NCBI GenBank assembly: GCA_031378845.1
Contig: JANNES010000020.1
Coordinates: 310,001-374,000 of the forward strand
Reading direction: 5' to 3'
From: JAJNPS01 sp031378845
Lineage (GTDB): Bacteria; Pseudomonadota; Alphaproteobacteria; Rhodobacterales; Rhodobacteraceae
DNA: 64,000 nucleotides
Position 1 is the stretch's first letter; each line of letters starts with the position of its first letter. A program made the position numbers and the translations under genes. The notes below the pieces were generated by a model, which saw only the letters and a program-made list of their open reading frames with translations, was not told the DNA's origin and made no database searches. Below are positions 17,046 to 25,334 of the stretch, one piece after another.

Positions 17046-17378
17046 TTAGGATTTGTATTCTGTGGCTTCGGTGACGTGGTGATGGATGCGGCCGTCGAAG
17101 AATTCCGCAACGATCAGACCCGTCATGTCTTTGGAGCGGTTGCGTGCATCGCTGGTCAAGGCGTGGGCCATCACCTTTTGGGACGGATAGCTGATCGCAA
17201 GGATCAAGGGAAATTCGGGCGCGCCCGCGTCGCGTTCTTGGCCAAACATGACACGGACATCGGTATTGCCGGGAAACTGCGTCCAAAGCGGCACCAGACG
17301 GTCTGTCACGGCTTTGCGAAAGGCCGTCGTCTTGCCCGCTTTGATGGTGCCTTCGAACAGGGCGAAACGGGTGATCAT
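17046..17378 (-). CDS. Small Dabb/EthD-like dimeric alpha/beta-barrel protein
   Basis: The protein has 110 residues: MITRFALFEGTIKAGKT at the N-terminus, then a region suggesting a ferredoxin-like barrel (RVMFGQERDAG, FPLILAISYPS). It resembles stress-responsive Dabb or EthD-like proteins, but the match is by general pattern only. Its start overlaps the stop of the 6PGDH-like gene, so it belongs to the idonate operon. A role as a mutarotase-like or accessory protein is possible but unproven. Confidence 0.65.
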   Translation of the reverse strand: MITRFALFEGTIKAGKTTAFRKAVTDRLVPLWTQFPGNTDVRVMFGQERDAGAPEFPLILAISYPSQKVMAHALTSDARNRSKDMTGLIVAEFFDGRIHHHVTEATEYKS

Positions 17379-18262
17379 GTGAACAATTCCTTGTCTGGTC
17401 CGCGAAAGAATTCCATCAGCGCCGCCTGATCTTCGCCACCAAGACCTGCGGCGGTCAGCATCCTGTGGATCTCGGCGCAAAGGGCGGTGAGCGGCATCGA
17501 GGTGTTGGTCCGCCGCGCAAGGTCCTGCGCGCCGTTGAGGTCCTTGACCATGTTGTCGATGCGCCCCGTGCGGCGATAATCCTTGGTCGCAAAGCGCGGC
17601 ATGTATTCTTGCAAGATTGCAGAATCCGCCCGCCCGCCTTTCAGCGCTTGCGGGATCTTGGCGGCATCGACGCCTGCATCAAGCGCAAGTCGGGTGGCCT
17701 CTGCCACCGCCATGAAGGTCAGGCCGCACAGCACCTGATTGATCAGTTTGGTGGTCTGCCCCGCGCCAACCGGGCCCATATGGGTATAGTTGGTGGCAAG
17801 GTGCTGCAGCAGCTCATGGGCGTCCGCAACGTCGTGGGCATCCCCGCCAGCCATCAAGGTCAGCTCGCCTGTCAGGGCCTTTGGCGCGCCGCCAGACAGC
17901 GGGCTGTCGACCCATCGCAGGCCTTTTTCGGCGGCTTTTGCAGCCATGTCCTTTGTAGCGCCGGGGTCAATCGACGACATGTCGATGATCAAGGTGCCGG
18001 GCCTTGCACCCTCAGCCACGCCATCGACGCCAAACACCGCGATGTCGACGATGCGCGGCGCGTTCAGGCTGACGACGACATAGTCCGAAGTGGCAGCGGC
18101 GTCTGCCGCAGACCGGGCTGCTCTGGCCCCGCGCGCAACCAGCGGCGCGACTTTTTCCTTGTCCGGATCAAAGACCAACAGGTTGTGACCGGTCTGGGCG
18201 ATCCGCGTGCCAATGGCACCGCCCATGGCGCCCGCGCCGATCAAGGCGACATCGAGGCTCAT
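17375..18262 (-). CDS. NAD(P)-dependent beta-hydroxyacid dehydrogenase (6PGDH/HIBADH family)
   Basis: The protein has 295 residues. N-terminal Rossmann motif VALIGAGAMGGAIG; substrate-binding DSPLSGGAPKALTGELT; and the catalytic lysine in GAGQTTKLINQ. Relatives include 3-hydroxyisobutyrate, tartronate-semialdehyde and L-threonate dehydrogenases, which oxidise or reduce beta-hydroxyacids. It starts four bases inside the gluconokinase stop and is followed by the Dabb-like gene. In a sugar-acid operon it may oxidise or decarboxylate an aldonate derivative; the true substrate is unknown. Confidence 0.85.
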   Translation of the reverse strand: MSLDVALIGAGAMGGAIGTRIAQTGHNLLVFDPDKEKVAPLVARGARAARSAADAAATSDYVVVSLNAPRIVDIAVFGVDGVAEGARPGTLIIDMSSIDPGATKDMAAKAAEKGLRWVDSPLSGGAPKALTGELTLMAGGDAHDVADAHELLQHLATNYTHMGPVGAGQTTKLINQVLCGLTFMAVAEATRLALDAGVDAAKIPQALKGGRADSAILQEYMPRFATKDYRRTGRIDNMVKDLNGAQDLARRTNTSMPLTALCAEIHRMLTAAGLGGEDQAALMEFFRGPDKELFT

Positions 18263-18753
18263 GCTGGCCGCTCCTTCACTCCGGCTTGGAAGATCGCGAT
18301 GATCTGGTCAGGCGTTTGTTCGATGTCCGCCACGAGATGATCTTCGTCCCCTGCAGGCACCTCCAGCGTGGCCAACTGGCTGTCAAGCAGGGTCGCGGGC
18401 ATGAAGTGGCCGGGGCGCGACGCCATGCGGTTCAAGAGTGTTTCGCGCCGGCCACGCAAAAACAGAAAGGTGACTTGGGTGTCTGCCACAGCCCTGATCC
18501 GGTCGCGATACCTGCGTTTCAGCGCCGAACAGGCGACGACCGTGTCCGCGCTTGCAAGCACTGCGCCAACCTTTTCCAGCCATGGCGCGCGATCCGCGTC
18601 GGTCAGCGGCTCTCCACGGCTCATCTTGTCGATATTCGAGGCCGGGTGCAGGGTGTCGCCATCGTAAAACTTGGCTTTGATCGCTGCGGCAAACGCCTGA
18701 CCGATATGGCTTTTGCCGCAACCGCACACCCCCATCACGACATAGCGGCTCAT
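18259..18753 (-). CDS. gntK: Gluconokinase
   Basis: The protein has 164 residues. P-loop MGVCGCGKSHIG (residues 7-18); then FYDGDTLHPASNIDKMSRG and PLTDADRAPWL, the gluconokinase signatures; then VVACSALKRRYRDRIR. It phosphorylates D-gluconate to 6-phosphogluconate with ATP. Its length is typical of the GntK/IdnK family. Its ATG overlaps the stop of idnO (ATGA). Together with IdnD and IdnO it completes the route L-idonate to 5-ketogluconate to D-gluconate to 6-phosphogluconate. Confidence 0.93.
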   Translation of the reverse strand: MSRYVVMGVCGCGKSHIGQAFAAAIKAKFYDGDTLHPASNIDKMSRGEPLTDADRAPWLEKVGAVLASADTVVACSALKRRYRDRIRAVADTQVTFLFLRGRRETLLNRMASRPGHFMPATLLDSQLATLEVPAGDEDHLVADIEQTPDQIIAIFQAGVKERPA

Positions 18754-19517
18754 AGCGAGGCCGTGATGCCGCCATCCACGTAGACGATGGTGCCGTTCAC
18801 AAACGACGAGGCAGCCGAGGACAGAAAGATACAGGCGCCAACCAGTTCCTCGACATTGCCCCAGCGGCCCGCAGGGGTACGTTTTGCAAGCCATTCGCTG
18901 AAAGCAGGGTCTTCGATCAACGCCTTGTTCAGCGGTGTTATGAAATACCCAGGTGCAAGCCCGTTGCATTGCAGCCCGTGTTTGGCCCAGTCAGTCGCCA
19001 TCCCCTTGGTCAGGTTTGCGACCGCCCCCTTGGTGGCGGTATAGGGTGCGATGCCGGGGCGCGCGAGCGCGGTCTGTACGGAACAAATGTTCACAATCTT
19101 GCCTGCACCGCGCCGGATCATGTGGCGAGCGACCGCCTGACCCACATGAAAGACCGAGGCCACATTGGTCTGCAACAGGCGTTCGAAAGCCTCTGCCGGG
19201 AAGTCCTCCAACGGCGCGCGATGCTGCATCCCGGCGTTGTTCACCAGAATGTCGATAGCCCCCTTGGTCGACTCGTAGGTGTCCACCGCCGTTCGGACGC
19301 CACTGTGGTCGGTGGCGTCGAAAGCCAGCACATCGACGCTGTAACCTTGCTGGCGAAGCGCTTCGGCAGCAGCGGCAAGTTTGGAGGTATCTCGACCGTT
19401 CAAGACGATCTCTGCCCCGGCAGCAGCAAGGCCGCGGGCGAGTGCAAAGCCGATCCCCTGTGACGAGCCGGTAACAAGCGCGCGCTTTCCGCGCAGATCA
19501 AAAAGGTTCAGGCTCAT
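18750..19517 (-). CDS. idnO: Gluconate 5-dehydrogenase (5-keto-D-gluconate reductase), SDR family
   Basis: The protein has 255 residues. The N-terminus LFDLRGKRALVTGSSQGIG is typical of IdnO/Ga5DH; NNAG near 93-96; triad S146, Y159 and K163 (YTATK); C-terminus NGTIVYVDGGITASL. It interconverts 5-ketogluconate and D-gluconate with NAD(P)H. It is the first gene of the minus-strand operon, and its start lies 42 bases from the palindrome shared with the divergent plus-strand genes. Confidence 0.88.
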   Translation of the reverse strand: MSLNLFDLRGKRALVTGSSQGIGFALARGLAAAGAEIVLNGRDTSKLAAAAEALRQQGYSVDVLAFDATDHSGVRTAVDTYESTKGAIDILVNNAGMQHRAPLEDFPAEAFERLLQTNVASVFHVGQAVARHMIRRGAGKIVNICSVQTALARPGIAPYTATKGAVANLTKGMATDWAKHGLQCNGLAPGYFITPLNKALIEDPAFSEWLAKRTPAGRWGNVEELVGACIFLSSAASSFVNGTIVYVDGGITASL

Positions 19518-19558
19518 CGCTTTCTTTTCCCTCTCGACAGGTGAATCGTGAATCGACT

Positions 19559-19574
19559 ATGTTATCGATAACAT
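19559..19574. promoter_or_regulatory. LacI/GntR-type operator in the divergent idonate promoter
   Basis: ATGTTATCGATAACAT is a perfect 16-bp palindrome between the divergent idnO (start 19517) and 2-hydroxyacid dehydrogenase (start 19613) genes. It fits the ATGTTA-N4-TAACAT pattern known for E. coli GntR/IdnR operators. Its inner 12 bases recur exactly at 23720-23731. Confidence 0.85.
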
Positions 19575-19612
19575 GCACCGACTGCGATTCCACGTCAACC
19601 CGAAAGCCAACA

Positions 19613-20560
19613 ATGTCAAAACCAGAAATCCTGCAGGTCGGCGCGTATCCGGAATGGGATCAAGTCCCGCTTGATGCGGCGTTTACCGCACATCGCTACT
19701 TTGAGGCCAAAGACAAATCGGCGCTGCTGATGCAAGTCGGTCCAAACATCCGGGCCATCGCCACGCGTGGTGATCTCGGTGCAGACGCTGCCATGATCGC
19801 TGCCTGTCCGAACCTGGAGGTGATCGCAGTTTACGGTGTGGGCTATGATGCGGTGGATCTGGCGTCTTGCGGGGTGCGCGGCATTCGCGTGACCAACACG
19901 CCGGATGTACTGACCAAGGATGTGGCCGATCTTGGCGTGGCGATGATGCTGGCTCAGTCGCGCGGGGTGATCGGCGCGCAGGCGTGGGTACGCGATGGGA
20001 GTTGGGCGGCCAAGGGCATGTATCCGCTAAAGAACCGCGTCTGGGGCAAAAAGGCAGGCATTCTGGGTCTGGGCCGGATCGGGCTTGAAGTGGGCCGGCG
20101 GTTGGTCGGCTTTGGCATGGACATTGCCTATTGCAGCCCGACGGCCAAGGACGATGCCCAAGGCTGGACCTACATGAAAAGTGTGGTTGATCTGGCAACC
20201 CACGCTGACTTCCTTTTCGTGACGCTCGCAGCCTCTGCCGCCACGCACCATATCGTGAATCGCGATGTCATCGACGCTTTGGGGCGCGAAGGGATGCTCA
20301 TCAACATCAGCCGGGCTTCCAACATCGATGAGAATGCCTTGCTGGATGCGCTTGAAACCGGCACGTTGGGATCGGCGGCACTGGATGTATTTGCGGGCGA
20401 ACCCAAGTTGAACCCGCGGTTTCTAACGCTGGACAATGTTCTTTTGCAGCCACATCATGCGTCAGGTACGTTCGAGACCCGCAAAGCGATGGGTGCTTTG
20501 GTGCGAGAAAACCTGATGGCCCATTTCAGTGGCCGCGACCTTGTCACGCCGGTGCTGTAA
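19613..20560 (+). CDS. D-isomer-specific 2-hydroxyacid dehydrogenase (2-ketoaldonate/hydroxypyruvate reductase-like)
   Basis: The protein has about 315 residues when started at ATG 19613. Earlier in-frame starts (19541) would place the operator palindrome inside the gene. NAD-binding AGILGLGRIGLEVGRRL; catalytic Arg in NISRASNIDE, Glu in DVFAGEP, and His in LQPHHAS. It reduces a 2-keto acid, plausibly 2-ketogluconate or a related keto-aldonate given its neighbours, or glyoxylate/hydroxypyruvate. It heads the plus-strand operon with idnD and a gluconolactonase. Confidence 0.86.
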   Translation: MSKPEILQVGAYPEWDQVPLDAAFTAHRYFEAKDKSALLMQVGPNIRAIATRGDLGADAAMIAACPNLEVIAVYGVGYDAVDLASCGVRGIRVTNTPDVLTKDVADLGVAMMLAQSRGVIGAQAWVRDGSWAAKGMYPLKNRVWGKKAGILGLGRIGLEVGRRLVGFGMDIAYCSPTAKDDAQGWTYMKSVVDLATHADFLFVTLAASAATHHIVNRDVIDALGREGMLINISRASNIDENALLDALETGTLGSAALDVFAGEPKLNPRFLTLDNVLLQPHHASGTFETRKAMGALVRENLMAHFSGRDLVTPVL

Positions 20561-20565
20561 GCAGC

Positions 20566-21606
20566 ATGAAGTCAATCGTTATTCACGCCGCGAAAGATCT
20601 GCGGATCGAAGAGCAGGTGGCAGATAAGCCCGGCCCAGGACAGGTCCAGATCAAACTGGCGATGGGCGGGATTTGCGGGTCTGACCTGCACTACTACAAC
20701 CATGGCGGGTTCGGTGCGATCAGGCTGCGCGAGCCGATGGTGCTGGGGCACGAAGTTTCGGGCTTCATCGGCGCAGTGGGAGCAGGGGTGACGCGCCTAA
20801 AGGTTGGACAACTGGTGGCGGTTTCACCGTCGCGGCCCTGCCACGATTGCAAGTTTTGCCACGCAGCGATGTACAACCACTGCCTGCACATGCGGTTTTA
20901 TGGCTCGGCGATGCCGTTCCCGCATATCCAGGGCGCCTTTCGCGAAGTGCTTGTGGCTGACGCTTCGCAATGCGCCATTGCAGAGGGTCTGACAGCGGGC
21001 GAGGCGGCGATGGCTGAACCCCTTGCCGTATGCTTGCATGCGGTCAAACGCGCGGGGCCGATGCTGGGCAAATCCGTGCTGGTGACGGGGTGTGGTCCGA
21101 TCGGCATCCTGTGCATTCTGGCTGCGCGCCGCGCCGGCGCAGATGGTGTTGTGGCGACGGATCTCAGCGACTTCACACTCGGCATGGCCCACAAGGCAGG
21201 TGCGGATGCGACCATCAACATGATCAGCAACGCGGCGGCCTTGGCAGAGTACGCCAGGGACAAGGGCACGTTCGATGTACTGTTCGAGTGTTCGGGCGCG
21301 GCGGCGGCGCTGACCGCCGCCGTTCCTGCGATGCGCCCGGGTGGCACCATCATCCAGCTTGGCCTTGGCGGCGACATGACATTGCCCATGCAGGCGATGA
21401 CGGCGAAAGAACTGTCGCTGAAAGGCTCGTTTCGGTTCCATGAAGAATTTCTTACCGGCGTCCGCCTGATGCAAAAGGGCCTGATCGACGTCAAACCGTT
21501 CATCACCCACACATTCACCGTGGACGAGGCCGTCGCTGCGTTTGAGATGGCCGGTGACCGCAGTCGTGCGATGAAGGCCCAGATAAGCTTTTCTGATGCC
21601 CGTTAA
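20566..21606 (+). CDS. idnD: L-idonate 5-dehydrogenase, zinc-dependent alcohol dehydrogenase family
   Basis: The protein has 346 residues of the medium-chain zinc dehydrogenase family. Catalytic zinc ligands C37 (GICGSDLHYY) and H62/E63 (GHEVSG); structural zinc Cys at 92, 95, 98 and 106 (RPCHDCKFC and NHC). NAD site VLVTGCGPIGIL. CGSDLHYYNHGG and GHEVSG match L-idonate 5-dehydrogenase, which oxidises L-idonate to 5-ketogluconate. It lies five bases after the hydroxyacid dehydrogenase gene; IdnO and GntK are encoded divergently. Confidence 0.88.
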   Translation: MKSIVIHAAKDLRIEEQVADKPGPGQVQIKLAMGGICGSDLHYYNHGGFGAIRLREPMVLGHEVSGFIGAVGAGVTRLKVGQLVAVSPSRPCHDCKFCHAAMYNHCLHMRFYGSAMPFPHIQGAFREVLVADASQCAIAEGLTAGEAAMAEPLAVCLHAVKRAGPMLGKSVLVTGCGPIGILCILAARRAGADGVVATDLSDFTLGMAHKAGADATINMISNAAALAEYARDKGTFDVLFECSGAAAALTAAVPAMRPGGTIIQLGLGGDMTLPMQAMTAKELSLKGSFRFHEEFLTGVRLMQKGLIDVKPFITHTFTVDEAVAAFEMAGDRSRAMKAQISFSDAR

Positions 21607-21695
21607 CGGCGGGCAGCTTGTGCGCATGCGGGCGTCAGATCGACGGTCTGAGGCGCGTTCTGGATTGATCGGCCCAGTTCGAGAAAGGAGCACCA

Positions 21696-22595
21696 ATGTC
21701 CTTCCATGAGATCGTCGACCCCGCTTTTGGCAGCTATGTCCTTGGCAATGCGCCGGTTAAACAGCTGGCGACCGGGTTTGACTGGGCCGAGGGCCCGGTT
21801 TGGTTTGGCGATGCCAACTGCCTGTTGTTTTCCGATATTCCCAACAATCGGATCCTGCGCTGGACGCCGGACCATGGGGTATCGACCTATCGCGCACCGT
21901 GCAACTACACCAATGGCCATACCCGAGACCACCAGGGGCGTTTGATTTCATGCGAGCATGGACTGCGCCGGGTCACGCGCACCGAACATGACGGGCGCAT
22001 CACGGTGATCGCCGACAGCTACAACGGCAAGCCGCTGAATTCCCCGAATGACGTGGTGATCAAATCCGACGGGACGATCTGGTTTTCCGACCCGCATTAC
22101 GGGATCATGAGCAACTATGAAGGCTTTGCCGCCAAGTCAGAAAACCCATGCGTCGTCTATCGGGCAAACCCGGGCACGGGCGCGCTGGATGTCATGGCCG
22201 CCGATATGAACTGCCCCAACGGGCTTGCGTTTTCACCTGGCGAAAACCGCCTTTACGTTGCCGATACCGGGCGGATGTTCTCGGGCGATGCCCAGCATAT
22301 AAGGGTCTACGATTGTGCCGCGGACGGCAGCCTGACCAACAGCCGCATTTTCCATACGATTGCTCCGGGCTGCGCGGACGGCATTCGTGTGGACACCGAT
22401 GGGAACGTTTGGTCGTCTGCAGGTGATGGCGTGCATTGCATTTCGCCCTTGGGGCATCTGATGGGCAAGATTCTGGTGCCGGAACTGGTCTCGAACATCT
22501 GCTTTGGTGGTCGTGCCAAGCATGAATTGTTCATCACCGCGACCACCAGCCTTTACCGGGTGATCTTGAACCGCGAAGGACTGCAAAGGCCGTAA
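21696..22595 (+). CDS. SMP-30/gluconolactonase family protein
   Basis: The protein has 299 residues and forms a six-bladed beta-propeller: FDWAEGPVWFGDANCLLFSD near 27-46 (metal Glu in AEGP), NSPNDVVIKSDGTIWFSDPH with the metal-binding Asn/Asp, and ADTGRMF and DGIRVDTDGNVW further on. The family hydrolyses sugar lactones such as gluconolactone to aldonic acids using a divalent metal. There is no signal peptide, so it acts in the cytoplasm. It is the third gene of the plus-strand operon and would feed aldonates into the IdnD/IdnO/GntK route. Confidence 0.88.
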   Translation: MSFHEIVDPAFGSYVLGNAPVKQLATGFDWAEGPVWFGDANCLLFSDIPNNRILRWTPDHGVSTYRAPCNYTNGHTRDHQGRLISCEHGLRRVTRTEHDGRITVIADSYNGKPLNSPNDVVIKSDGTIWFSDPHYGIMSNYEGFAAKSENPCVVYRANPGTGALDVMAADMNCPNGLAFSPGENRLYVADTGRMFSGDAQHIRVYDCAADGSLTNSRIFHTIAPGCADGIRVDTDGNVWSSAGDGVHCISPLGHLMGKILVPELVSNICFGGRAKHELFITATTSLYRVILNREGLQRP

Positions 22596-22603
22596 CGCAA
22601 CGC

Positions 22604-22668
22604 CATCGCGCGCAGACAGAGCCAGACGCGCGCGGACAGAGTCAGCAGACGCGCGCGGACAGAGTCAG
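22604..22668. repeat. Tandem 23-bp repeat at a convergent gene boundary
   Basis: Two identical 23-bp units lie head to tail at 22623-22645 and 22646-22668. Each holds a CGCGCGC tract followed by GGACAGAGTCAG. A degenerate, shorter copy precedes them (about 22606-22625). The second perfect unit covers the stop codon of the minus-strand regulator (22665-22667). It looks like a slippage duplication; no spacers, so not a CRISPR array. Confidence 0.85.
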
Positions 22669-23681
22669 ATTGTCGAGCCTGGGACGAGCCGGGTCGGGAT
22701 GATTGTCACATCGTCAACCGGGTCGCCGCGCAACCGGCTTACCAGAGCCTCGGCGGCGATTTTTCCCAAGCGGGTTGTTGGAATTGCCGTTGTCGTCAGG
22801 CGGCGTGGCAGGATCGATGCAGCTTCCATGCCACCCCAACCCGCAATGCCGATATCGTCGGGCACGCGCATGCCGATCTTGGTCAGATAGGCCAAGCCGC
22901 CGATTGCCATTTCGTCGTCGTGGAAATAGATCGCGTCCAGATCATTGCTGCGCGCCAGCATCGTCTCTGTCCCATAGTAGCCCGCATAGAACCCCGGCTG
23001 ATCCTTGAGGATCTCTTCCACGACAAGTGTGGCGTCGATCTCCGCCAGCCCACGGACAAAGCCTTGGTAGCGCAGCTGGCCAGAGGTGTTCCGGTTGCCC
23101 AACGCGCCGACATAACCGATCTTCTTGCGCCCGGCCGCCGTCATGCAGCGGGTCATCTCCAACCCGTTGTCAAAATGCGAAAAACCGATGGCAAGGTCGA
23201 TCGGCTTGGTCGTCAGATCCCAGATTTCAGCGACCGGCACACCCATATCGCGCAAAATCTTCAGCGTGCCCTTGGTATGGACCCGTGAGGCAAGCACGAC
23301 GGCCGCCGGTTTCCACGACGCCAGCGTGCGCAACCAGACCTCTTCTTCATCGGGGATCTGGTTGTGGGATCCGATCATGGTCTGGTAGCCAAGTCTGGCC
23401 AATGTCAGGTTCAAAGACTCCAGGACCGAACCAAAAAGCGGAGACGTGAGCCGTGGAACACAGACGCCGATCAGCGTTGACGTTCCGGACGGTCCGAACG
23501 CAGCGGCCAGCCGGTTTGGCAGATATCCGGTGCGCGCGATCTCTTGCAGGACCTTTTCGCGTGTCGCTTCGGAAAAACCGGACGCGCCCCGCAAGACACG
23601 ACTGACCGTCATCTTGGAGACACCCAAGTTCCGCGCGATATCTTCCAGACCTGGTTTGGTGCGTTTTTCCATTGGCTCCAT
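22665..23681 (-). CDS. LacI-family regulator, close to E. coli GntR in pattern
   Basis: The protein has 338 residues. The helix-turn-helix LEDIARNLGVSKMTVSRVLR resembles that of E. coli GntR (VTKMTVSRFLR), and the sensor domain also shares wording: YLPNR, LARLGYQTM, TLKILRDMGVPV, AIGFSHFDN and a C-terminus in PGSTI. The expected inducer is gluconate or a related aldonate. It is divergent from the ribose-type ABC genes, with two palindromic operators in between. Its ATG 23681 lies 38 bases from the nearer one, suggesting autorepression. Confidence 0.87.
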   Translation of the reverse strand: MEPMEKRTKPGLEDIARNLGVSKMTVSRVLRGASGFSEATREKVLQEIARTGYLPNRLAAAFGPSGTSTLIGVCVPRLTSPLFGSVLESLNLTLARLGYQTMIGSHNQIPDEEEVWLRTLASWKPAAVVLASRVHTKGTLKILRDMGVPVAEIWDLTTKPIDLAIGFSHFDNGLEMTRCMTAAGRKKIGYVGALGNRNTSGQLRYQGFVRGLAEIDATLVVEEILKDQPGFYAGYYGTETMLARSNDLDAIYFHDDEMAIGGLAYLTKIGMRVPDDIGIAGWGGMEAASILPRRLTTTAIPTTRLGKIAAEALVSRLRGDPVDDVTIIPTRLVPGSTI

Positions 23682-23719
23682 TAGTGCCGAGAACTTTGAC
23701 GATGCAATCCTTGCCTTAC

Positions 23720-23731
23720 GTTATCGATAAC
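23720..23731. promoter_or_regulatory. Palindromic operator proximal to the LacI gene
   Basis: GTTATCGATAAC is a perfect 12-bp palindrome, identical to the core of the operator at 19559-19574. Its centre is 54 bp from that of the second site at 23774-23785, about five helical turns, so a looped repressor complex is possible. Confidence 0.82.
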
Positions 23732-23773
23732 TTTTAGCTTGACTCAAGTGCAAACTGGACCAAGGATGGCTAC

Positions 23774-23785
23774 GTTACCGGTAAC
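23774..23785. promoter_or_regulatory. Palindromic operator proximal to the ABC ATPase gene
   Basis: GTTACCGGTAAC is a perfect 12-bp palindrome 38 bases before the ATG at 23824. It differs from the 23720 site only in the two central-flanking bases and matches the TTAC-CG-GTAA form of gluconate-type operators. Confidence 0.82.
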
Positions 23786-23823
23786 CTCAAAGAGGGCCGC
23801 GCGCTGCAAGACAAGGGGGGGGA

Positions 23824-25320
23824 ATGCCAGATCAGCACGGCTTGTTTTTTGACTCGATCGTCAAGAGCTTTGGTGGAACCAAGGCCTTGCGCGGCGTTTC
23901 GCTGCAAGTCAACCGTGGCGAAATCGTGGCCTTGCTGGGGGAAAACGGTGCTGGCAAATCAACGCTGATCAAGACGCTTGGCGGCATCTACACGCCCGAC
24001 AGCGGGCAGGTGATGGTCGACGGGATCCCCTACCGCCATGTCAGTGGCAAGCTGTCGACCAAACAGGCGGTCGCCTTCATTCACCAGGACCTCGGGCTTA
24101 TCGAATGGATGAGTGTCGCCGAAAACATTGCCCTTGCGGTGGGCTATCCAAGGCGTGGCGGTCGGATCGACTGGTCCGCCACCGAAAAGGTCGCCAAGGA
24201 CGCGCTTGCGCTTGTCGAGGCTGAGTTTGCGCCAACCGCCCGGGTGTCGAGTCTGACCCGCACCGAGAAATCCCTTGTAGCCATTGCCCGGGCGCTGGCT
24301 GTCGAATGCGATTTTCTGGTGCTGGACGAACCCACAGCCAGCCTGCCTGCCGACGAGGTCGAGCGCCTGTTCGCGGCACTTCGCCCGCTCAAGGCCAAAG
24401 GCGTCGGCATGATTTACGTCTCGCACCGGCTTGATGAGGTGTTCCAGATATCCGACCGCGTCGCGGTGTTGCGCGACGGTCAGATGGTGGGCATGCGCGA
24501 CATCGAACACACCAATGCCGAGGATCTTGTCAGCCTGATCGTGGGCCGCAAGGCGCGCGAGATCGACCGCCCGGAGGTCCAGGATGGCCCCCAACTGCTG
24601 ACCGCCGCTGCGTTGAAGACCCGCAAGGCGGGCCCCGTCGATTTCAGCATCCGACGCGGCGAAATGGTGGGCCTTGTCGGTCTGCGCGGTGCCGGGCACG
24701 AAGATATCGGGCGCGCGCTCTTTGGCTTGGAACGGCACACCGGCACGGTGATGCTGGATGGCGCGGCACCGGACCTATCCTCGCCGCGCAATGCCATGGC
24801 GTCGGGCATCGGCTTTGTCGCACGCGACCGGGTTGTGGAATCCGTGGCCCCGGCACTGACGATCCGGGAAAACACCTTTCTCAACCCGTCTGCCACAGGC
24901 CGCAAGCTGGTCTCGTTCATGACGCCCAAGTCCGAAGACGGTCTGGCCCGCAATCTGGGCGCGCGCGTCGGTCTGGCGCCAAACGACCCGACCCTCGCCA
25001 TCGAGGCGCTGTCTGGGGGAAACCAGCAAAAGGTCGTGGTCGGCCGCTGGCTGGATACCGGCAGGCGCCTGTTGATTGCCGAGGACCCGACGGCTGGCGT
25101 CGATGTCGGTGCCAAGGCGGAGATCTACCACTTGCTGTTTCAGGCGCTGGCCTCGGGCATGGGTGTGTTGATCGTGTCCACCGATTTCGAAGAGGTCGCG
25201 AATATCTGCCATCGCGCCATCGTCTTTAGCCGGGGTCGGGTCGTGCATGAACTGCGCGGCGTCGCACTGTCCACCGAAACCCTCATCCAGGCCGCCTCGG
25301 CCGGCGATGAAGCCGCGTAA
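23824..25320 (+). CDS. Ribose-type sugar ABC transporter ATP-binding protein (RbsA-like, two ATPase domains)
   Basis: The protein has 498 residues with two nucleotide-binding domains. Domain 1: Walker A GENGAGKST, an unusual signature VSSLTRTEKS, Walker B FLVLDEPTASLP. Domain 2: the P-loop is degenerate (GLRGAGHEDIG) but the signature LSGGNQQK and IAEDPTAGVDVG are kept, as usual for RbsA/MglA/XylG proteins. The start follows GGGGGG just before ATG 23824. It energises uptake by the permease and binding protein that follow. The sugar or sugar acid is unknown; operators shared with the idonate operon point to an aldonate or lactone. Confidence 0.9.
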   Translation: MPDQHGLFFDSIVKSFGGTKALRGVSLQVNRGEIVALLGENGAGKSTLIKTLGGIYTPDSGQVMVDGIPYRHVSGKLSTKQAVAFIHQDLGLIEWMSVAENIALAVGYPRRGGRIDWSATEKVAKDALALVEAEFAPTARVSSLTRTEKSLVAIARALAVECDFLVLDEPTASLPADEVERLFAALRPLKAKGVGMIYVSHRLDEVFQISDRVAVLRDGQMVGMRDIEHTNAEDLVSLIVGRKAREIDRPEVQDGPQLLTAAALKTRKAGPVDFSIRRGEMVGLVGLRGAGHEDIGRALFGLERHTGTVMLDGAAPDLSSPRNAMASGIGFVARDRVVESVAPALTIRENTFLNPSATGRKLVSFMTPKSEDGLARNLGARVGLAPNDPTLAIEALSGGNQQKVVVGRWLDTGRRLLIAEDPTAGVDVGAKAEIYHLLFQALASGMGVLIVSTDFEEVANICHRAIVFSRGRVVHELRGVALSTETLIQAASAGDEAA

Positions 25321-25334
25321 AGGCAAACAGATCC

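Noticed and set aside
19541..19612. Longer start for the 2-hydroxyacid dehydrogenase
   Set aside because: It would place the perfect operator palindrome inside the gene and adds residues with no family match.
22604..22668. CRISPR array
   Set aside because: The repeats are directly adjacent with no spacers and no cas genes are present.
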